DNA from: JAGNHN01 sp964590645
GTDB lineage: Bacteria > Bacteroidota > Bacteroidia > Bacteroidales > JAGNHN01
Assembly (NCBI GenBank): GCA_964590645.1
Contig: CAZPYJ010000018.1
Location: 16,261 to 80,260 of the forward strand
Length of the DNA: 64,000 nt
Direction of reading: 5' to 3'
Shown: positions 1 through 7,841 of the stretch, one piece after another
Position numbering within the stretch: the first letter of the stretch is position 1
Layout: the number at the start of each line of letters is the position of its first letter
The notes under the pieces: generated by a model
Told to the model about the DNA's origin: nothing
The model's input: the letters and a program-made list of their open reading frames with translations, nothing else
Database searches by the model: none
Made by a program: the position numbers and the translations under genes

Positions 1-501
1 GTATTCCTGCACAGAAAACAGCTGGCGCTGCTTAAGCGGGGAAGATCCGGCCAGTTGGTCAAAATAGGGAAAGGCGACATCATCTTCATAATTCAGGTGT
101 TCGAGCACCTCCTCGTAATACTCCTGATAAAACTGTTTCAGCATAATGAACACCCTGTCAGGCACGCTGCCATCCAACTGCAGGATCAGGCCCTCAATCT
201 GCGGGAACTTCTCTTCCTTATAGTAGCGATGGCTGTTTTTCAGGAATCGGATCAGGCGGATGAGGTCCCCGCCCGAGAGTGCAGGCAGTGGGTGCAGGCT
301 GAAACCATTATAGAGGTTGCACAATGGGATAAAGAGCTCGGGATTGATCTGGTGCTCGCGGCAGATATCCTCCACGCATTTGTCTTCCAGCCGATAATCT
401 ATGTCAAAATGCTCCAGAACGATCAGCAGGCCCGGATTCTCAAAGATAAGGTCTGCAAGCCTGGATTCTGCCTTGATAAAGGTATGTCGGGTTTGATACA
501 T
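1..501 (-). CDS. Hemerythrin-like (HHE) domain protein, 3' end cut by window edge
   Basis: The frame is open from an ATG at 501 to position 1, giving 167 residues with no stop, so the C-terminus lies outside the window. The N-terminal part (about residues 1-65) resembles the leader module found in front of hemerythrin domains in many Bacteroidota proteins, with ILEHFDI-like and DKCVEDIC segments. From about residue 80 an SHRYYKEEKFP segment and later LEHLNYEDDVAFPY look like parts of a hemerythrin metal-binding helical bundle. Hemerythrin domains bind a di-iron centre; relatives sense oxygen or NO or repair iron-sulfur clusters. The ATG overlaps the stop of the upstream gene by one base (TGATG), so translation is probably coupled. 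The exact role is not determinable from the fragment. Confidence 0.72.
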   Translation of the reverse strand, partial: MYQTRHTFIKAESRLADLIFENPGLLIVLEHFDIDYRLEDKCVEDICREHQINPELFIPLCNLYNGFSLHPLPALSGGDLIRLIRFLKNSHRYYKEEKFPQIEGLILQLDGSVPDRVFIMLKQFYQEYYEEVLEHLNYEDDVAFPYFDQLAGSSPLKQRQLFSVQEY

Positions 502-905
502 CAGAAATGGATCTTATGGTAATCCCAGACCTGGTTATTCCGCAGGGTATGGATCTTCACGGCCAGGCGGATAAAAATATCCAGTTGTTTTTCCCTGAGC
601 CACCTCCTGGCGTACTCCTTATCGCGGCAGGCATCGGCGAAGATCACCAGCAGGGCTTGCTTATGGGTGGCCAGCCATTGGTAGGCTTTTTCGCTTCCAT
701 CGATGGCGGCATCCAATGCCCCCAGATGAGGATATCCGTGCTTCATCAGCCATTCAAAGGCTTTTTCGCTCCCCCTGATTGCACTGGCCAGGGCTGCCAG
801 CTCTGCAAAACCGTTCTTCAGCAGCCACTGCAGGATTTTCTCATTCCCGTCGATGGCTTCCCCAAAGGCTATGAGGACTTTGGCAGGATACTTCTGCAAT
901 GACAT
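501..905 (-). CDS. Small helical repeat protein (four 25-residue repeats)
   Basis: Predicted 134-residue soluble protein without signal peptide or membrane segment. It consists of four tandem repeats of 25 residues starting near residues 16, 41, 66 and 91. The pattern is A-I-x-G-x-E-K-A-x-x-W-L followed by about 13 residues; the first three copies are clear and the fourth is divergent. The regular Trp-Leu spacing suggests an alpha-helical solenoid, which usually means a protein-binding scaffold. I recognise no named family. The start ATG overlaps the stop of the upstream radical SAM gene (TAATG) and its own stop overlaps the next start (TGATG), so it is locked between a radical SAM enzyme and a hemerythrin protein. 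A partner or adaptor role is inference. Confidence 0.75.
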   Translation of the reverse strand: MSLQKYPAKVLIAFGEAIDGNEKILQWLLKNGFAELAALASAIRGSEKAFEWLMKHGYPHLGALDAAIDGSEKAYQWLATHKQALLVIFADACRDKEYARRWLREKQLDIFIRLAVKIHTLRNNQVWDYHKIHF

Positions 906-1681
906 TATCCATACACTTTGGTGGGAATACCCTGGTATTCAGCTCGCTGACCGATGGATAGCAATTCATCAAAGGATATCTTTTCCAGGCCTTCTTCCGG
1001 AGTATCCCTGTCGATGGCATAAATCATCGCATATTTAGGATTCACCTCCTTCACGCAGCGTATCCAGGCTTCTACTTCAGAGTCATTGGTATTGTCAACA
1101 TATTCCTTTCCGTAATGCCCGCGGAGAAAGATAGACTGAATGATGAGGTTGCCTTTCAGGAGTTTGAGCTGGTCGAGGAGAATATCCAGCGTGAGCCGGC
1201 TTGGGGGCTGGTTGATCTTGCGAAAGCTTTCTTCCGTACCGGCATCCAGTTTGAGCATATTCAGGTCCACCTTCTGCAATGCATCAAGTATATCGGCTTT
1301 ATGCAACATTGAGGCATTGGAAAGAACCCCGATCCTGGTATCCGGAACATAGCGGTCACGCAGGACGAGGGTATCCCCGATGATGGCTGCAAAATCGGGA
1401 TGAAGGGTTGGCTCGCCGTTTCCGGCGAAGGTAATGGCATCAGGAACGGGGCCGGTCTTTTTCAGCTCCTTCAAACGGGCTTCCAGTTGATTGGAAACTT
1501 CCTCCCTGGAGGGGAGAGGGGTTCCATCCTTGCGTTTGCTGCCTGCCCATCCGCATTCACAGTAAATGCAGTTGAAGGAACAAAATTTATAGTCCTTAGG
1601 AAGCAAATTGATACCCAGGGATATTCCGAGTCGCCGGCTCTTAATAGGGCCAAAAACGATTTCATTAAACAGGATTGACAT
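905..1681 (-). CDS. Radical SAM family protein
   Basis: About 258 residues from the ATG at 1681. The frame stays open to 1744, but the extra 21 residues are basic and unlike the family, so I prefer the internal start. The CxxxCxxC signature of the radical SAM [4Fe-4S] cluster is visible as C-SFN-C-IY-C about 35 residues into the protein, preceded by a GPIKSRRLGISLGINLLP segment and followed by an AGNGEPTLHP stretch typical of SAM-binding strand 2. The family cleaves S-adenosylmethionine to a 5'-deoxyadenosyl radical; the substrate is unknown. It is the first gene of a three-gene unit with one-base overlaps. Related short radical SAM proteins are common in Bacteroidota and are usually annotated only as radical SAM protein. 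Confidence 0.85.
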   Translation of the reverse strand: MSILFNEIVFGPIKSRRLGISLGINLLPKDYKFCSFNCIYCECGWAGSKRKDGTPLPSREEVSNQLEARLKELKKTGPVPDAITFAGNGEPTLHPDFAAIIGDTLVLRDRYVPDTRIGVLSNASMLHKADILDALQKVDLNMLKLDAGTEESFRKINQPPSRLTLDILLDQLKLLKGNLIIQSIFLRGHYGKEYVDNTNDSEVEAWIRCVKEVNPKYAMIYAIDRDTPEEGLEKISFDELLSIGQRAEYQGIPTKVYG

Positions 1682-1815
1682 CTCGTTCAGCTTAAGACTT
1701 CGAAGATACGGGCTTTTTTTTAACGCCCGTGCTGTCTTCTTCACCTTTGACTTGAACCCGGCTGGCCCGCTCTTGTTTATTTAGCCCTGCCTCTGAGAGG
1801 CTAAACGCAAAAATT

Positions 1816-1823
1816 GTACTTTT
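1816..1823 (+). promoter_or_regulatory. Bacteroidota -7 promoter box for the polyprenyl synthase gene
   Basis: TACTTTTG matches the Bacteroidota -7 consensus TAnnTTTG and ends 16 bases before the ATG at 1840. It also contains a TTG at 1822 that could be mistaken for a start codon. No convincing -33 TTTG was found. Confidence 0.6.
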
Positions 1824-1839
1824 GAGCGGTCAGCAACGG

Positions 1840-2814
1840 ATGAGCAACCTTACAGAAATAAGCCGGCCCATTCAGGGTCATCTGCAGGATTTTGACCGGC
1901 ATTTCCGGGAATCTATGCGTACCCCTGTGCCTTTGCTCACCAAGATCACCCGCTATATCATCAAGCGAAAGGGAAAGCAAATACGGCCTTTGTTTGTATT
2001 TCTTTCCGCCGGCCTCTGCGGTAACATCAATGAATCCACACACCGGGCCGCAGCTTTGGTAGAACTGCTGCATACCGCCACCCTGGTACACGATGATGTG
2101 GTGGATGATTCCTTTGAACGCCGGGGCTTTTTTTCCATCAATGCATTGTGGAAAAACAAGATTGCCGTGCTGGTGGGCGACTTCCTGCTTTCCCGGGGGC
2201 TTCTGCTGGCCGTAGATCATAAGGAGTATGATCTGCTTCGCATCGTTTCGGATGCTACCCGTGAGATGAGTGAAGGGGAGTTGCTGCAGATCGAAAAGGC
2301 CCGGAGTCTGGATATTGACGAAGCGACCTATTATGAGATCATCCGAAAAAAGACCGCTTCCCTGATTGCCTCCTGCTGTGCCAGCGGGGCGCGCTCTGTA
2401 AGCAGCGACCCTGTGAAAATATCCAAAATGAAAGCCTTCGGAGAAAAGGTGGGAATGGCATTTCAAATTAAAGATGACCTGCTCGATTTCAGCGACAGCC
2501 GCATTACGGGCAAACCCAATGGGGTGGACATCAAAGAAAAGAAGATGACCCTTCCACTGATCTGGTTCCTGAATCACCAGGCAGAAGGGGAAAGGAAAAA
2601 GATCATCCGCTTTATTCGCAAGCATAGCGAGAAAAGATTGAAAACCAGGAACCTGGTGAAACAGATCAGGAAAAGTGGAGGGATAGAATACACCCACACC
2701 CAGATGATCCGCTACCGGGATGAGGCCATTGCCATCCTGCAGGATTTTCCCGACGGACCGGAAAAAACAGGATTAATACAACTCTTATATTTCACCACCG
2801 AACGAAAACACTAA
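1840..2814 (+). CDS. Polyprenyl diphosphate synthase (trans-isoprenyl)
   Basis: Predicted 324-residue cytoplasmic enzyme that condenses isopentenyl diphosphate onto an allylic diphosphate to make long-chain prenyl diphosphates for quinone side chains. The first aspartate-rich motif is seen as HDDVVDD and the second as KDDLLDF; a GKQIRP segment supplies the usual diphosphate-binding Lys/Arg near the N-terminus. Length fits the octaprenyl/heptaprenyl synthase group (about 320-330). I chose ATG 1840; an upstream in-frame TTG at 1822 lies inside the promoter box. The product could feed the UbiA-type prenyltransferases found farther along. Chain length cannot be read from sequence with certainty. 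The MORN-like gene follows 9 bases later, probably in the same transcript. Confidence 0.9.
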   Translation: MSNLTEISRPIQGHLQDFDRHFRESMRTPVPLLTKITRYIIKRKGKQIRPLFVFLSAGLCGNINESTHRAAALVELLHTATLVHDDVVDDSFERRGFFSINALWKNKIAVLVGDFLLSRGLLLAVDHKEYDLLRIVSDATREMSEGELLQIEKARSLDIDEATYYEIIRKKTASLIASCCASGARSVSSDPVKISKMKAFGEKVGMAFQIKDDLLDFSDSRITGKPNGVDIKEKKMTLPLIWFLNHQAEGERKKIIRFIRKHSEKRLKTRNLVKQIRKSGGIEYTHTQMIRYRDEAIAILQDFPDGPEKTGLIQLLYFTTERKH

Positions 2815-2823
2815 GTCCGACCT

Positions 2824-4152
2824 ATGCAGAAGCATCCTCTCCTGCCAAACCCGGGCCTCGCTGCCCTTTGGATGATCCTCTTTTTTCTATGCCCGTCCCT
2901 GCAGGCTCAGGAGGTACTGAAATCATACTGGCCCGACAGCACCCTGCAAAGTGAAGGAAAGATGAAGGAAGGCCGTGAAGACGGAATGTGGCGCTATTAT
3001 CATCCCAATGGGAAATTATGGTCAGAAGGGAAATATGAGCTGGGAGAGAAATGCGGGCGATGGACTTACTATTACGAGACCGCTACCAGGGAACAGGAAG
3101 TAGATCTTGATCAGGGCAGTTTCAAAAGATGGCACCCCAATGGGCAGCTCGCTGAAGAGGGAAAGCTGAAGGAGGGCGTCAGGGAAGGACGCTGGGAATC
3201 GTGGTATCCCGACGGAAAATTGAAAGAGGTACTGCATTACCGGGCGGGCAGGAAGAACGGAGCGATTACAGAGTATCACCCGACGGGCGAAAAAGCACTG
3301 GAAGGCTTTTATGTGGACGACAGCCTGGATGGCGAAGCAAAATGGTATTATCCGGACGGCAAGCTTGAAATGGAAGGCTGGCTCAGGCAAGGACTGCAAG
3401 ACAGCAATTGGGTATTTTATCATCCCACTGGCCGCATAGGCAGTACCGGGTCTTTCCGAAAGGGCAAACAGCACGGGCTATGGCAGTTTTTTTATGAAAC
3501 CGGTGAACTCTGGCGCGAGGGCCATTACGAAGCGGGTAAGCGCAGCGGTGTATGGGTCACCTGGTATGAGTCTGGAAAAAAAGACCGGGAGGGGCCTTTT
3601 CAGGATGACAAGGAGCACGGCAAATGGATGAGCTGGTTCGAAAATGGTCAGATCAGGGACAGGGGCTTCTTCGCTGAAGGAGAGATGGACCAGCTCTGGG
3701 AAGGATGGTACGAAAGTGGAAAACGGGAATACAGCATCCAATATGAGCAGGGAATCAGGGAAGGCAAAGCGCTCTGGTGGTACGAAAATGGAAACAAGAA
3801 ATCGGAAGGCTTTTTCAGCAGTGGCTTAAAGCAGGGGATGTGGACTGAATGGTATGAGAGCGGAATGATGAAGGAGCGCGGAAACTATGCCGGAGGAGTA
3901 CAGGATGGAAGGTGGACCTTTTACGACAGCAAGGGCATATTGCTCCGCGAACAGGCTTTCAGGGAAGGAAAACCGGAGGGGTATTGGGCAGAATACTATG
4001 CCAATGGGAGAAAAAAAGCGGAGGGTGCCTTCAATGAAGGGAGAAAAGAAGGCCGCTGGACATACTGGGACGACAAGGGGAATGTGTTGAAAAGCGAAGT
4101 ATTCAAATTTGGACGGCGTGTGCCTGTAGTGGAAAAGCCGAACCGGCAGTGA
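2824..4152 (+). CDS. Secreted MORN-like / YwqK-type repeat protein
   Basis: Predicted 442 residues with an N-terminal signal peptide (hydrophobic stretch about 10-28 ending in LQAQ). The rest is about 17 tandem repeats of 23-24 residues with the core W-x-x-Y-Y-x-x-G-K-x-x-x-E-G-x-x-x-x-G-x-x-x-G. This is the MORN-like pattern annotated as toxin-antitoxin system YwqK family antitoxin. The repeats form stacked beta-hairpins, and the protein is probably periplasmic or outer-membrane exposed. No toxin gene is adjacent, so the antitoxin label should not be taken literally. It follows the polyprenyl synthase by 9 bases and its stop abuts the stop of the histidine kinase on the other strand with no gap. 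Function unknown. Confidence 0.82.
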   Translation: MQKHPLLPNPGLAALWMILFFLCPSLQAQEVLKSYWPDSTLQSEGKMKEGREDGMWRYYHPNGKLWSEGKYELGEKCGRWTYYYETATREQEVDLDQGSFKRWHPNGQLAEEGKLKEGVREGRWESWYPDGKLKEVLHYRAGRKNGAITEYHPTGEKALEGFYVDDSLDGEAKWYYPDGKLEMEGWLRQGLQDSNWVFYHPTGRIGSTGSFRKGKQHGLWQFFYETGELWREGHYEAGKRSGVWVTWYESGKKDREGPFQDDKEHGKWMSWFENGQIRDRGFFAEGEMDQLWEGWYESGKREYSIQYEQGIREGKALWWYENGNKKSEGFFSSGLKQGMWTEWYESGMMKERGNYAGGVQDGRWTFYDSKGILLREQAFREGKPEGYWAEYYANGRKKAEGAFNEGRKEGRWTYWDDKGNVLKSEVFKFGRRVPVVEKPNRQ

Positions 4153-5199
4153 TTATTCGGCTTTTTGCAGGGTGAAAGCAAAGGTCGTACCAACCCCCAG
4201 TGTACTTCTCACATTGATGGTCTGTTTGTGGGCTTCGATGATGTGCTTGACAATAGCCAGGCCCAATCCCGAGCCTCCTTTCTCCGAAGTCCGGGCCTTG
4301 TCGGTACGGTAAAAACGTTCAAAAAGACGCGGCAGATCTTCCCGCGATATCCCGTCTCCGTTGTCGGTCACCTCTACCAGCAAATGATCATCCATATCGA
4401 AAAAGCTGATACTGGTGCTACCCCTTTTGTTTCCATACACAATGGAGTTGTCGAGCAGATTGGTCAGCACCTGACGGATGCGGTTCTTGTCGGCCCTCAC
4501 CCAAACGGGACGTTCGTATGGTTTGGCCAGCGAAAGGCTGGTGCGCCGGCTCTTGGCCTTGTCGCTGAGGTAATCGATCACTTCCCTGCTCAGGCTCACA
4601 ATATCCACCCGCTCAATATTCAGCTTTAACTGCCCGGACTCAAGCTTGGAGATCATCTCCAGATCCTGGACGATGGCGATCATCCTTTCAATGCTCTTCT
4701 CCGTCTTCAGCAAATAATCCCGGTTGATGCTCGGGTCTTCCAGTGCCCCGTCAAGCAGGGTGAGTACGTAGCCCTGTATGTTGAAGATGGGCGTTTTGAG
4801 CTCGTGAGAAATATTGCCGATATATTCCCTGCGGTATGCTTCCAGCCGCCGTAAAGCATCAATCTCCTCTTTCTTTTCCTGCTCCCATTCCCGCACGTGC
4901 TCATTCACCCGCTCAATCATATCCTGGCGCCGCTCTTTTTCACTCCGCCCCTTGATCTCAGAACTGCGGATGTTCAGAATGGTTTTGTAGATAGGGCGAA
5001 TCTTCTCGTAGATGTATTTTTCCAGAATGAAACGGGCCAGATAATAGATAAAGAAAAAAAGCAGCACGGCACTGCCAAGCAGGATGTACACATTAAAAGC
5101 CGTGTGAAACAGGGCCGCCAGCATTGAAATCACCACATAAAAACCGGTGATGTACAAGGCCGACCAAAATGCGAGGTTGCGGGGATCTGAGTAGTGCAT
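4153..5199 (-). CDS. Sensor histidine kinase, PhoR-like
   Basis: Predicted 348-residue inner-membrane kinase. Two hydrophobic segments (about 13-31 and 38-58) are separated by a very short loop, so there is almost no periplasmic sensor domain. A coiled linker (about 85-120) leads to the HisKA domain with the phospho-acceptor in NISHELKTP (His132) and a C-terminal ATPase domain with the N box LTNLLDNSIVYG, G1 VTDNGDGI and G2 GGSGLGLAIVKH. It lies 20 bases downstream of a PhoB/OmpR-type regulator, so the pair is an operon and presumably a cognate two-component system. Similarity to PhoR is in the kinase core; without an extracytoplasmic domain the signal may be membrane- or partner-derived, and phosphate sensing is not proven. 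Confidence 0.9.
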   Translation of the reverse strand: MHYSDPRNLAFWSALYITGFYVVISMLAALFHTAFNVYILLGSAVLLFFFIYYLARFILEKYIYEKIRPIYKTILNIRSSEIKGRSEKERRQDMIERVNEHVREWEQEKKEEIDALRRLEAYRREYIGNISHELKTPIFNIQGYVLTLLDGALEDPSINRDYLLKTEKSIERMIAIVQDLEMISKLESGQLKLNIERVDIVSLSREVIDYLSDKAKSRRTSLSLAKPYERPVWVRADKNRIRQVLTNLLDNSIVYGNKRGSTSISFFDMDDHLLVEVTDNGDGISREDLPRLFERFYRTDKARTSEKGGSGLGLAIVKHIIEAHKQTINVRSTLGVGTTFAFTLQKAE

Positions 5200-5219
5200 A
5201 TTGTTTCCTGATGCCGGGC

Positions 5220-5903
5220 TCAGCCTTCAAATTTATAGCCAACCCCTTTGACCGTTTTGATGGTATCTATTTCCAGTTTCTCCCGGATCTTGCGGATGTG
5301 TACATCGATGGTGCGGTCCCCCACGATCACATTGTTGCCCCATACCTGGGCGAAAATCTCATCGCGGCTGAACACCTTGTCGGGGCGCGAAGTAAGCAGC
5401 AAAAGCAATTGAAACTCTTTCTTAGGCAGAATAATCTCTTTGTCTCCTTTGACGATGAGATAACGGTCCTTATCGATGGTAAAATCCTTGAATTCCAGTA
5501 TGCTCTCCTTCTCAACCTCATCTGAATACCTTCTGAGCAAAGCTTTGATGCGACTGACCAGCACTTTGGGTTTGACCGGTTTGGTTACATAATCATCGGC
5601 TCCGGCATCGAAACCTGCAATCTGGGAATAGTCTTCTCCCCGGGCCGTCAGAAAGAGGATGAGTACATTGGCCAGTTCGGGCATTTGTTTGATCTCAGTG
5701 CAGGTTTCAATCCCGTCCATCCTGGGCATCATTACATCCAGAATGATGAGATGGGGATTGAATTTCTGGGCTTTCTTTATGCCTTCCTTGCCGTTGGAGG
5801 CCGTAGCAAGCTGAAAGCCTTCCTTTTTGAGGTTGTAGCCGATAAACTCCAACACATCCGGTTCGTCATCCACCAGCAGTATCCTGTAATGCTCGTTTTC
5901 CAT
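5220..5903 (-). CDS. Response regulator, OmpR/PhoB family
   Basis: Predicted 227 residues. The receiver domain (about 7-122) has the acidic pair Asp12/Asp13, the phosphorylation site Asp56 in LDVMMPRMDG, Thr86 and Lys108. The C-terminal winged-helix DNA-binding domain (about 132-226) ends with the typical TIDVHIRKIREKL and VKGVGYKF segments. It is the first gene of the two-component operon and is followed 20 bases later by the histidine kinase. A -7 box lies upstream at 5956-5963, and an unusual repeated AACCGGT element sits in the presumed leader. Target genes cannot be identified from this window. Confidence 0.92.
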   Translation of the reverse strand: MENEHYRILLVDDEPDVLEFIGYNLKKEGFQLATASNGKEGIKKAQKFNPHLIILDVMMPRMDGIETCTEIKQMPELANVLILFLTARGEDYSQIAGFDAGADDYVTKPVKPKVLVSRIKALLRRYSDEVEKESILEFKDFTIDKDRYLIVKGDKEIILPKKEFQLLLLLTSRPDKVFSRDEIFAQVWGNNVIVGDRTIDVHIRKIREKLEIDTIKTVKGVGYKFEG

Positions 5904-5922
5904 TGTTTTTGAATACGAATAT

Positions 5923-5941
5923 AACCGGTGTTCAAACCGGT
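5923..5941 (-). promoter_or_regulatory. Repeated AACCGGT element in the leader of the two-component operon
   Basis: Two copies of AACCGGT occur 12 bases apart at 5923-5929 and 5935-5941, each containing the palindrome ACCGGT. They sit between the predicted -7 box (5956-5963) and the start codon at 5903. Direct repeats at nearly one helical turn are typical of OmpR/PhoB-family sites, so autoregulation is possible. This is inference; a simple hairpin is an alternative. Confidence 0.35.
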
Positions 5942-5955
5942 CTGGTTTATACCTG

Positions 5956-5963
5956 CAAAAGTA
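5956..5963 (-). promoter_or_regulatory. Bacteroidota -7 promoter box for the two-component operon
   Basis: On the minus strand the sequence reads TACTTTTG, matching TAnnTTTG, 52 bases upstream of the response-regulator ATG. Confidence 0.55.
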
Positions 5964-6113
5964 GCGCTTAAAGATAGTGTAATGATTTCATAATGTTGAT
6001 TTAAGGATAATTTCACATTGGGATATGCCAAAGCAAAGTTCAGCGTATCCATTTTGCAGGACAGGTTTAAGAAGCCGGAAAAGAAGGTTTGACCCGGGGA
6101 GCTACCGATGTCC

Positions 6114-7130
6114 TTATAAGGCGGTAAACTGGCGGAGAAATCGCAGGTCGTTCTCAAAGAAAAGCCGGAGGTCGTTCACATTGTACTTCACCAGGGTAAT
6201 CCTCTCAATGCCCATTCCGAAGGCATATCCGGAGTAGATTTCAGGATCGATATCACAGGCTTTCAACACATTGGGATCCACCATACCACAACCGAGGATT
6301 TCGACCCAGCCGGTATATTTACAAATTCGGCAACCTTTTCCTTTGCAGGAGCAGGATATATCCATTTCTGCCGAAGGCTCGGTAAAGGGGAAATAGGATG
6401 GGCGAAGCCTGATTTGTGTTTCCTCCCCGAACATTTCCCGGGCAAAATAGAGCAGGGTTTGCCGCAGGTCGGCAAAAGATACCCCTCTGTCAATGTACAG
6501 GCCTTCCACCTGGTGAAAGATTACGTGGGCGCGGGCGCTGATGGCTTCGTTGCGGAAGACCCTGCCCGGACTGATGGTACGGATGGGTGGCGGCTGTTGC
6601 TGCATCACGCGCACCTGAACAGAAGAGGTATGGGTTCGGAGCAGAATATCCGGATTGTTGTGGATAAAAAAAGTATCCTGCATATCGCGGGCCGGATGCT
6701 CGGGCGGAAAATTGAGGGCGGAAAAGTTATGCCAGTCGTCTTCAATCTCAGGTCCTTCCGAAACCACAAACCCCAGGCGGGAGAAGATATCGTCGATCTG
6801 CTTGCGGACAATAGAGAGGGGATGACGGCTTCCGATGGGAGCCTGCACTGCAGGGCGGCTCAGGTCCGTGGTAAGCTCCCCGGCTGGCGTATTGCTTTCA
6901 GCCAGAAGCTTCAGGCTGTCCATCTTTTCCCGGGCGGCCTCTTTGAGCTGGTTCAGCAGCTGTCCGATTTCACGTCTTTCCTCCGGTTCTACCGATTTAA
7001 AATCTCCGAAAAGCTGCTGAAGGCGCCCTTTGCGCGACATATAAGTCAACCGAAACTGTTCGAGCGCTTCTGATCCCTTCCCTTCATAAGCCTGTATCTC
7101 ATTGAGGCAGGCCGCAATCTTTTCCTTCAT
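6114..7130 (-). CDS. pheS: Phenylalanine-tRNA ligase alpha subunit
   Basis: Predicted 338 residues, the normal size for bacterial PheS. An N-terminal coiled-coil region (about 1-85) binds tRNA. The class II catalytic core shows motif 2 as GRVFRNEAISARAH and motif 3 as FGMGIERI near the C-terminus, with the HQVEGL segment between. PheS pairs with PheT to charge tRNA-Phe; pheT is not in this window, which is common in Bacteroidota where the two genes are separate. It lies 8 bases after the cyclophilin gene on the same strand, so they may be co-transcribed. The 210 bases between its stop and the response-regulator start hold that gene's promoter and leader and no further gene that I can see. Confidence 0.97.
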   Translation of the reverse strand: MKEKIAACLNEIQAYEGKGSEALEQFRLTYMSRKGRLQQLFGDFKSVEPEERREIGQLLNQLKEAAREKMDSLKLLAESNTPAGELTTDLSRPAVQAPIGSRHPLSIVRKQIDDIFSRLGFVVSEGPEIEDDWHNFSALNFPPEHPARDMQDTFFIHNNPDILLRTHTSSVQVRVMQQQPPPIRTISPGRVFRNEAISARAHVIFHQVEGLYIDRGVSFADLRQTLLYFAREMFGEETQIRLRPSYFPFTEPSAEMDISCSCKGKGCRICKYTGWVEILGCGMVDPNVLKACDIDPEIYSGYAFGMGIERITLVKYNVNDLRLFFENDLRFLRQFTAL

Positions 7131-7138
7131 CCCCTGGC

Positions 7139-7783
7139 TTATTCCTTGACGATCTTCATCGTCATTTTAATGTCTTTCAGAGGCTTATTGGCCCCTCCCG
7201 TTTGTACCCCGGCGATGTCATCCACCACGTCCATTCCGCTCAGGACCTCACCGAAAATGGTATAATCTCCATCCAGATGGGGTGCTCCGCCTTCTTCCAC
7301 ATAGGCCTTTTTCTGGGCGTCGTTCCAACTCTTGTTGCTACGGGATGCAAAGGCATCCAGCTCAGCCCCGCTGAACTTTCGTCCGTCCACAATATAAAAT
7401 TGTGATCCCGATGATGCTTTTTTGGGATTGATCTGGTCCGGCATCCGGGCGGCACACAGGCTTCCTCTTTTATGGAAATACTGGGGAAGGATTTCTGCGG
7501 GTACCGTATAACCGGGGTCTTCCGTTCCGGTGGCACCCCCACCGCCCTGTATCATAAAGTTCTGGATCACCCGGTGAAAGATAGAGCCGTCGTAGTAGCC
7601 TTCTTTAACGAGTTTTACAAAATTGTCGCGGTGCAGCGGAGTCTCATCGTAAAGTGCGATCAGAATATCGCCCTTATCTGTGGAGATCATCACCTGTACC
7701 CTGTCGTCGGATTGGGTTTGTGCATTCATATACGTGAATGGGATTAGACAGGTAAGCAGTAAAGTTGCAATGGTTTTTTTCAT
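7139..7783 (-). CDS. Secreted cyclophilin-type peptidyl-prolyl isomerase
   Basis: Predicted 214 residues with a signal peptide (hydrophobic residues about 4-18, ending in MNAQ), so probably periplasmic. The cyclophilin fold is evident: YDGSIFHRVIQNFMIQGG carries the catalytic Phe-His-Arg region, and ASSGSQFYIV and DYTIFGEVLSGMDVVD are the other conserved blocks. An extra segment of about 30 residues (roughly 140-170), commonly seen in Bacteroidota members, separates the last two blocks. The enzyme speeds cis-trans isomerisation of prolyl bonds during folding of exported proteins. It is transcribed away from the lipoprotein gene at 7842; the two promoters overlap face to face. Confidence 0.94.
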   Translation of the reverse strand: MKKTIATLLLTCLIPFTYMNAQTQSDDRVQVMISTDKGDILIALYDETPLHRDNFVKLVKEGYYDGSIFHRVIQNFMIQGGGGATGTEDPGYTVPAEILPQYFHKRGSLCAARMPDQINPKKASSGSQFYIVDGRKFSGAELDAFASRSNKSWNDAQKKAYVEEGGAPHLDGDYTIFGEVLSGMDVVDDIAGVQTGGANKPLKDIKMTMKIVKE

Positions 7784-7802
7784 AACAATAGGGAAGAATT
7801 TC

Positions 7803-7810
7803 TATCTTTG
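7803..7810 (+). promoter_or_regulatory. Bacteroidota -7 promoter box for the small lipoprotein gene
   Basis: TATCTTTG matches TAnnTTTG, 31 bases upstream of the ATG at 7842. It faces the minus-strand box at 7824-7831. Confidence 0.55.
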
Positions 7811-7823
7811 AACGCTTAACGGG

Positions 7824-7831
7824 CAAAAGTA
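7824..7831 (-). promoter_or_regulatory. Bacteroidota -7 promoter box for the cyclophilin gene
   Basis: The minus strand reads TACTTTTG, matching TAnnTTTG, 40 bases upstream of the cyclophilin ATG at 7783. It points toward the plus-strand box at 7803-7810. Confidence 0.55.
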
Positions 7832-7841
7832 CAAAAATTAG

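Noticed and set aside
55..522. Plus-strand open frame of 155 codons at the left edge
   Set aside because: It is antisense to the hemerythrin-like gene, has no domain signature and runs through its whole coding part; the minus-strand frame has clear family motifs and coupled start.
1822..1839. TTG start for the polyprenyl synthase
   Set aside because: The TTG is part of the -7 promoter box TACTTTTG, so the ATG at 1840 is the more likely start.
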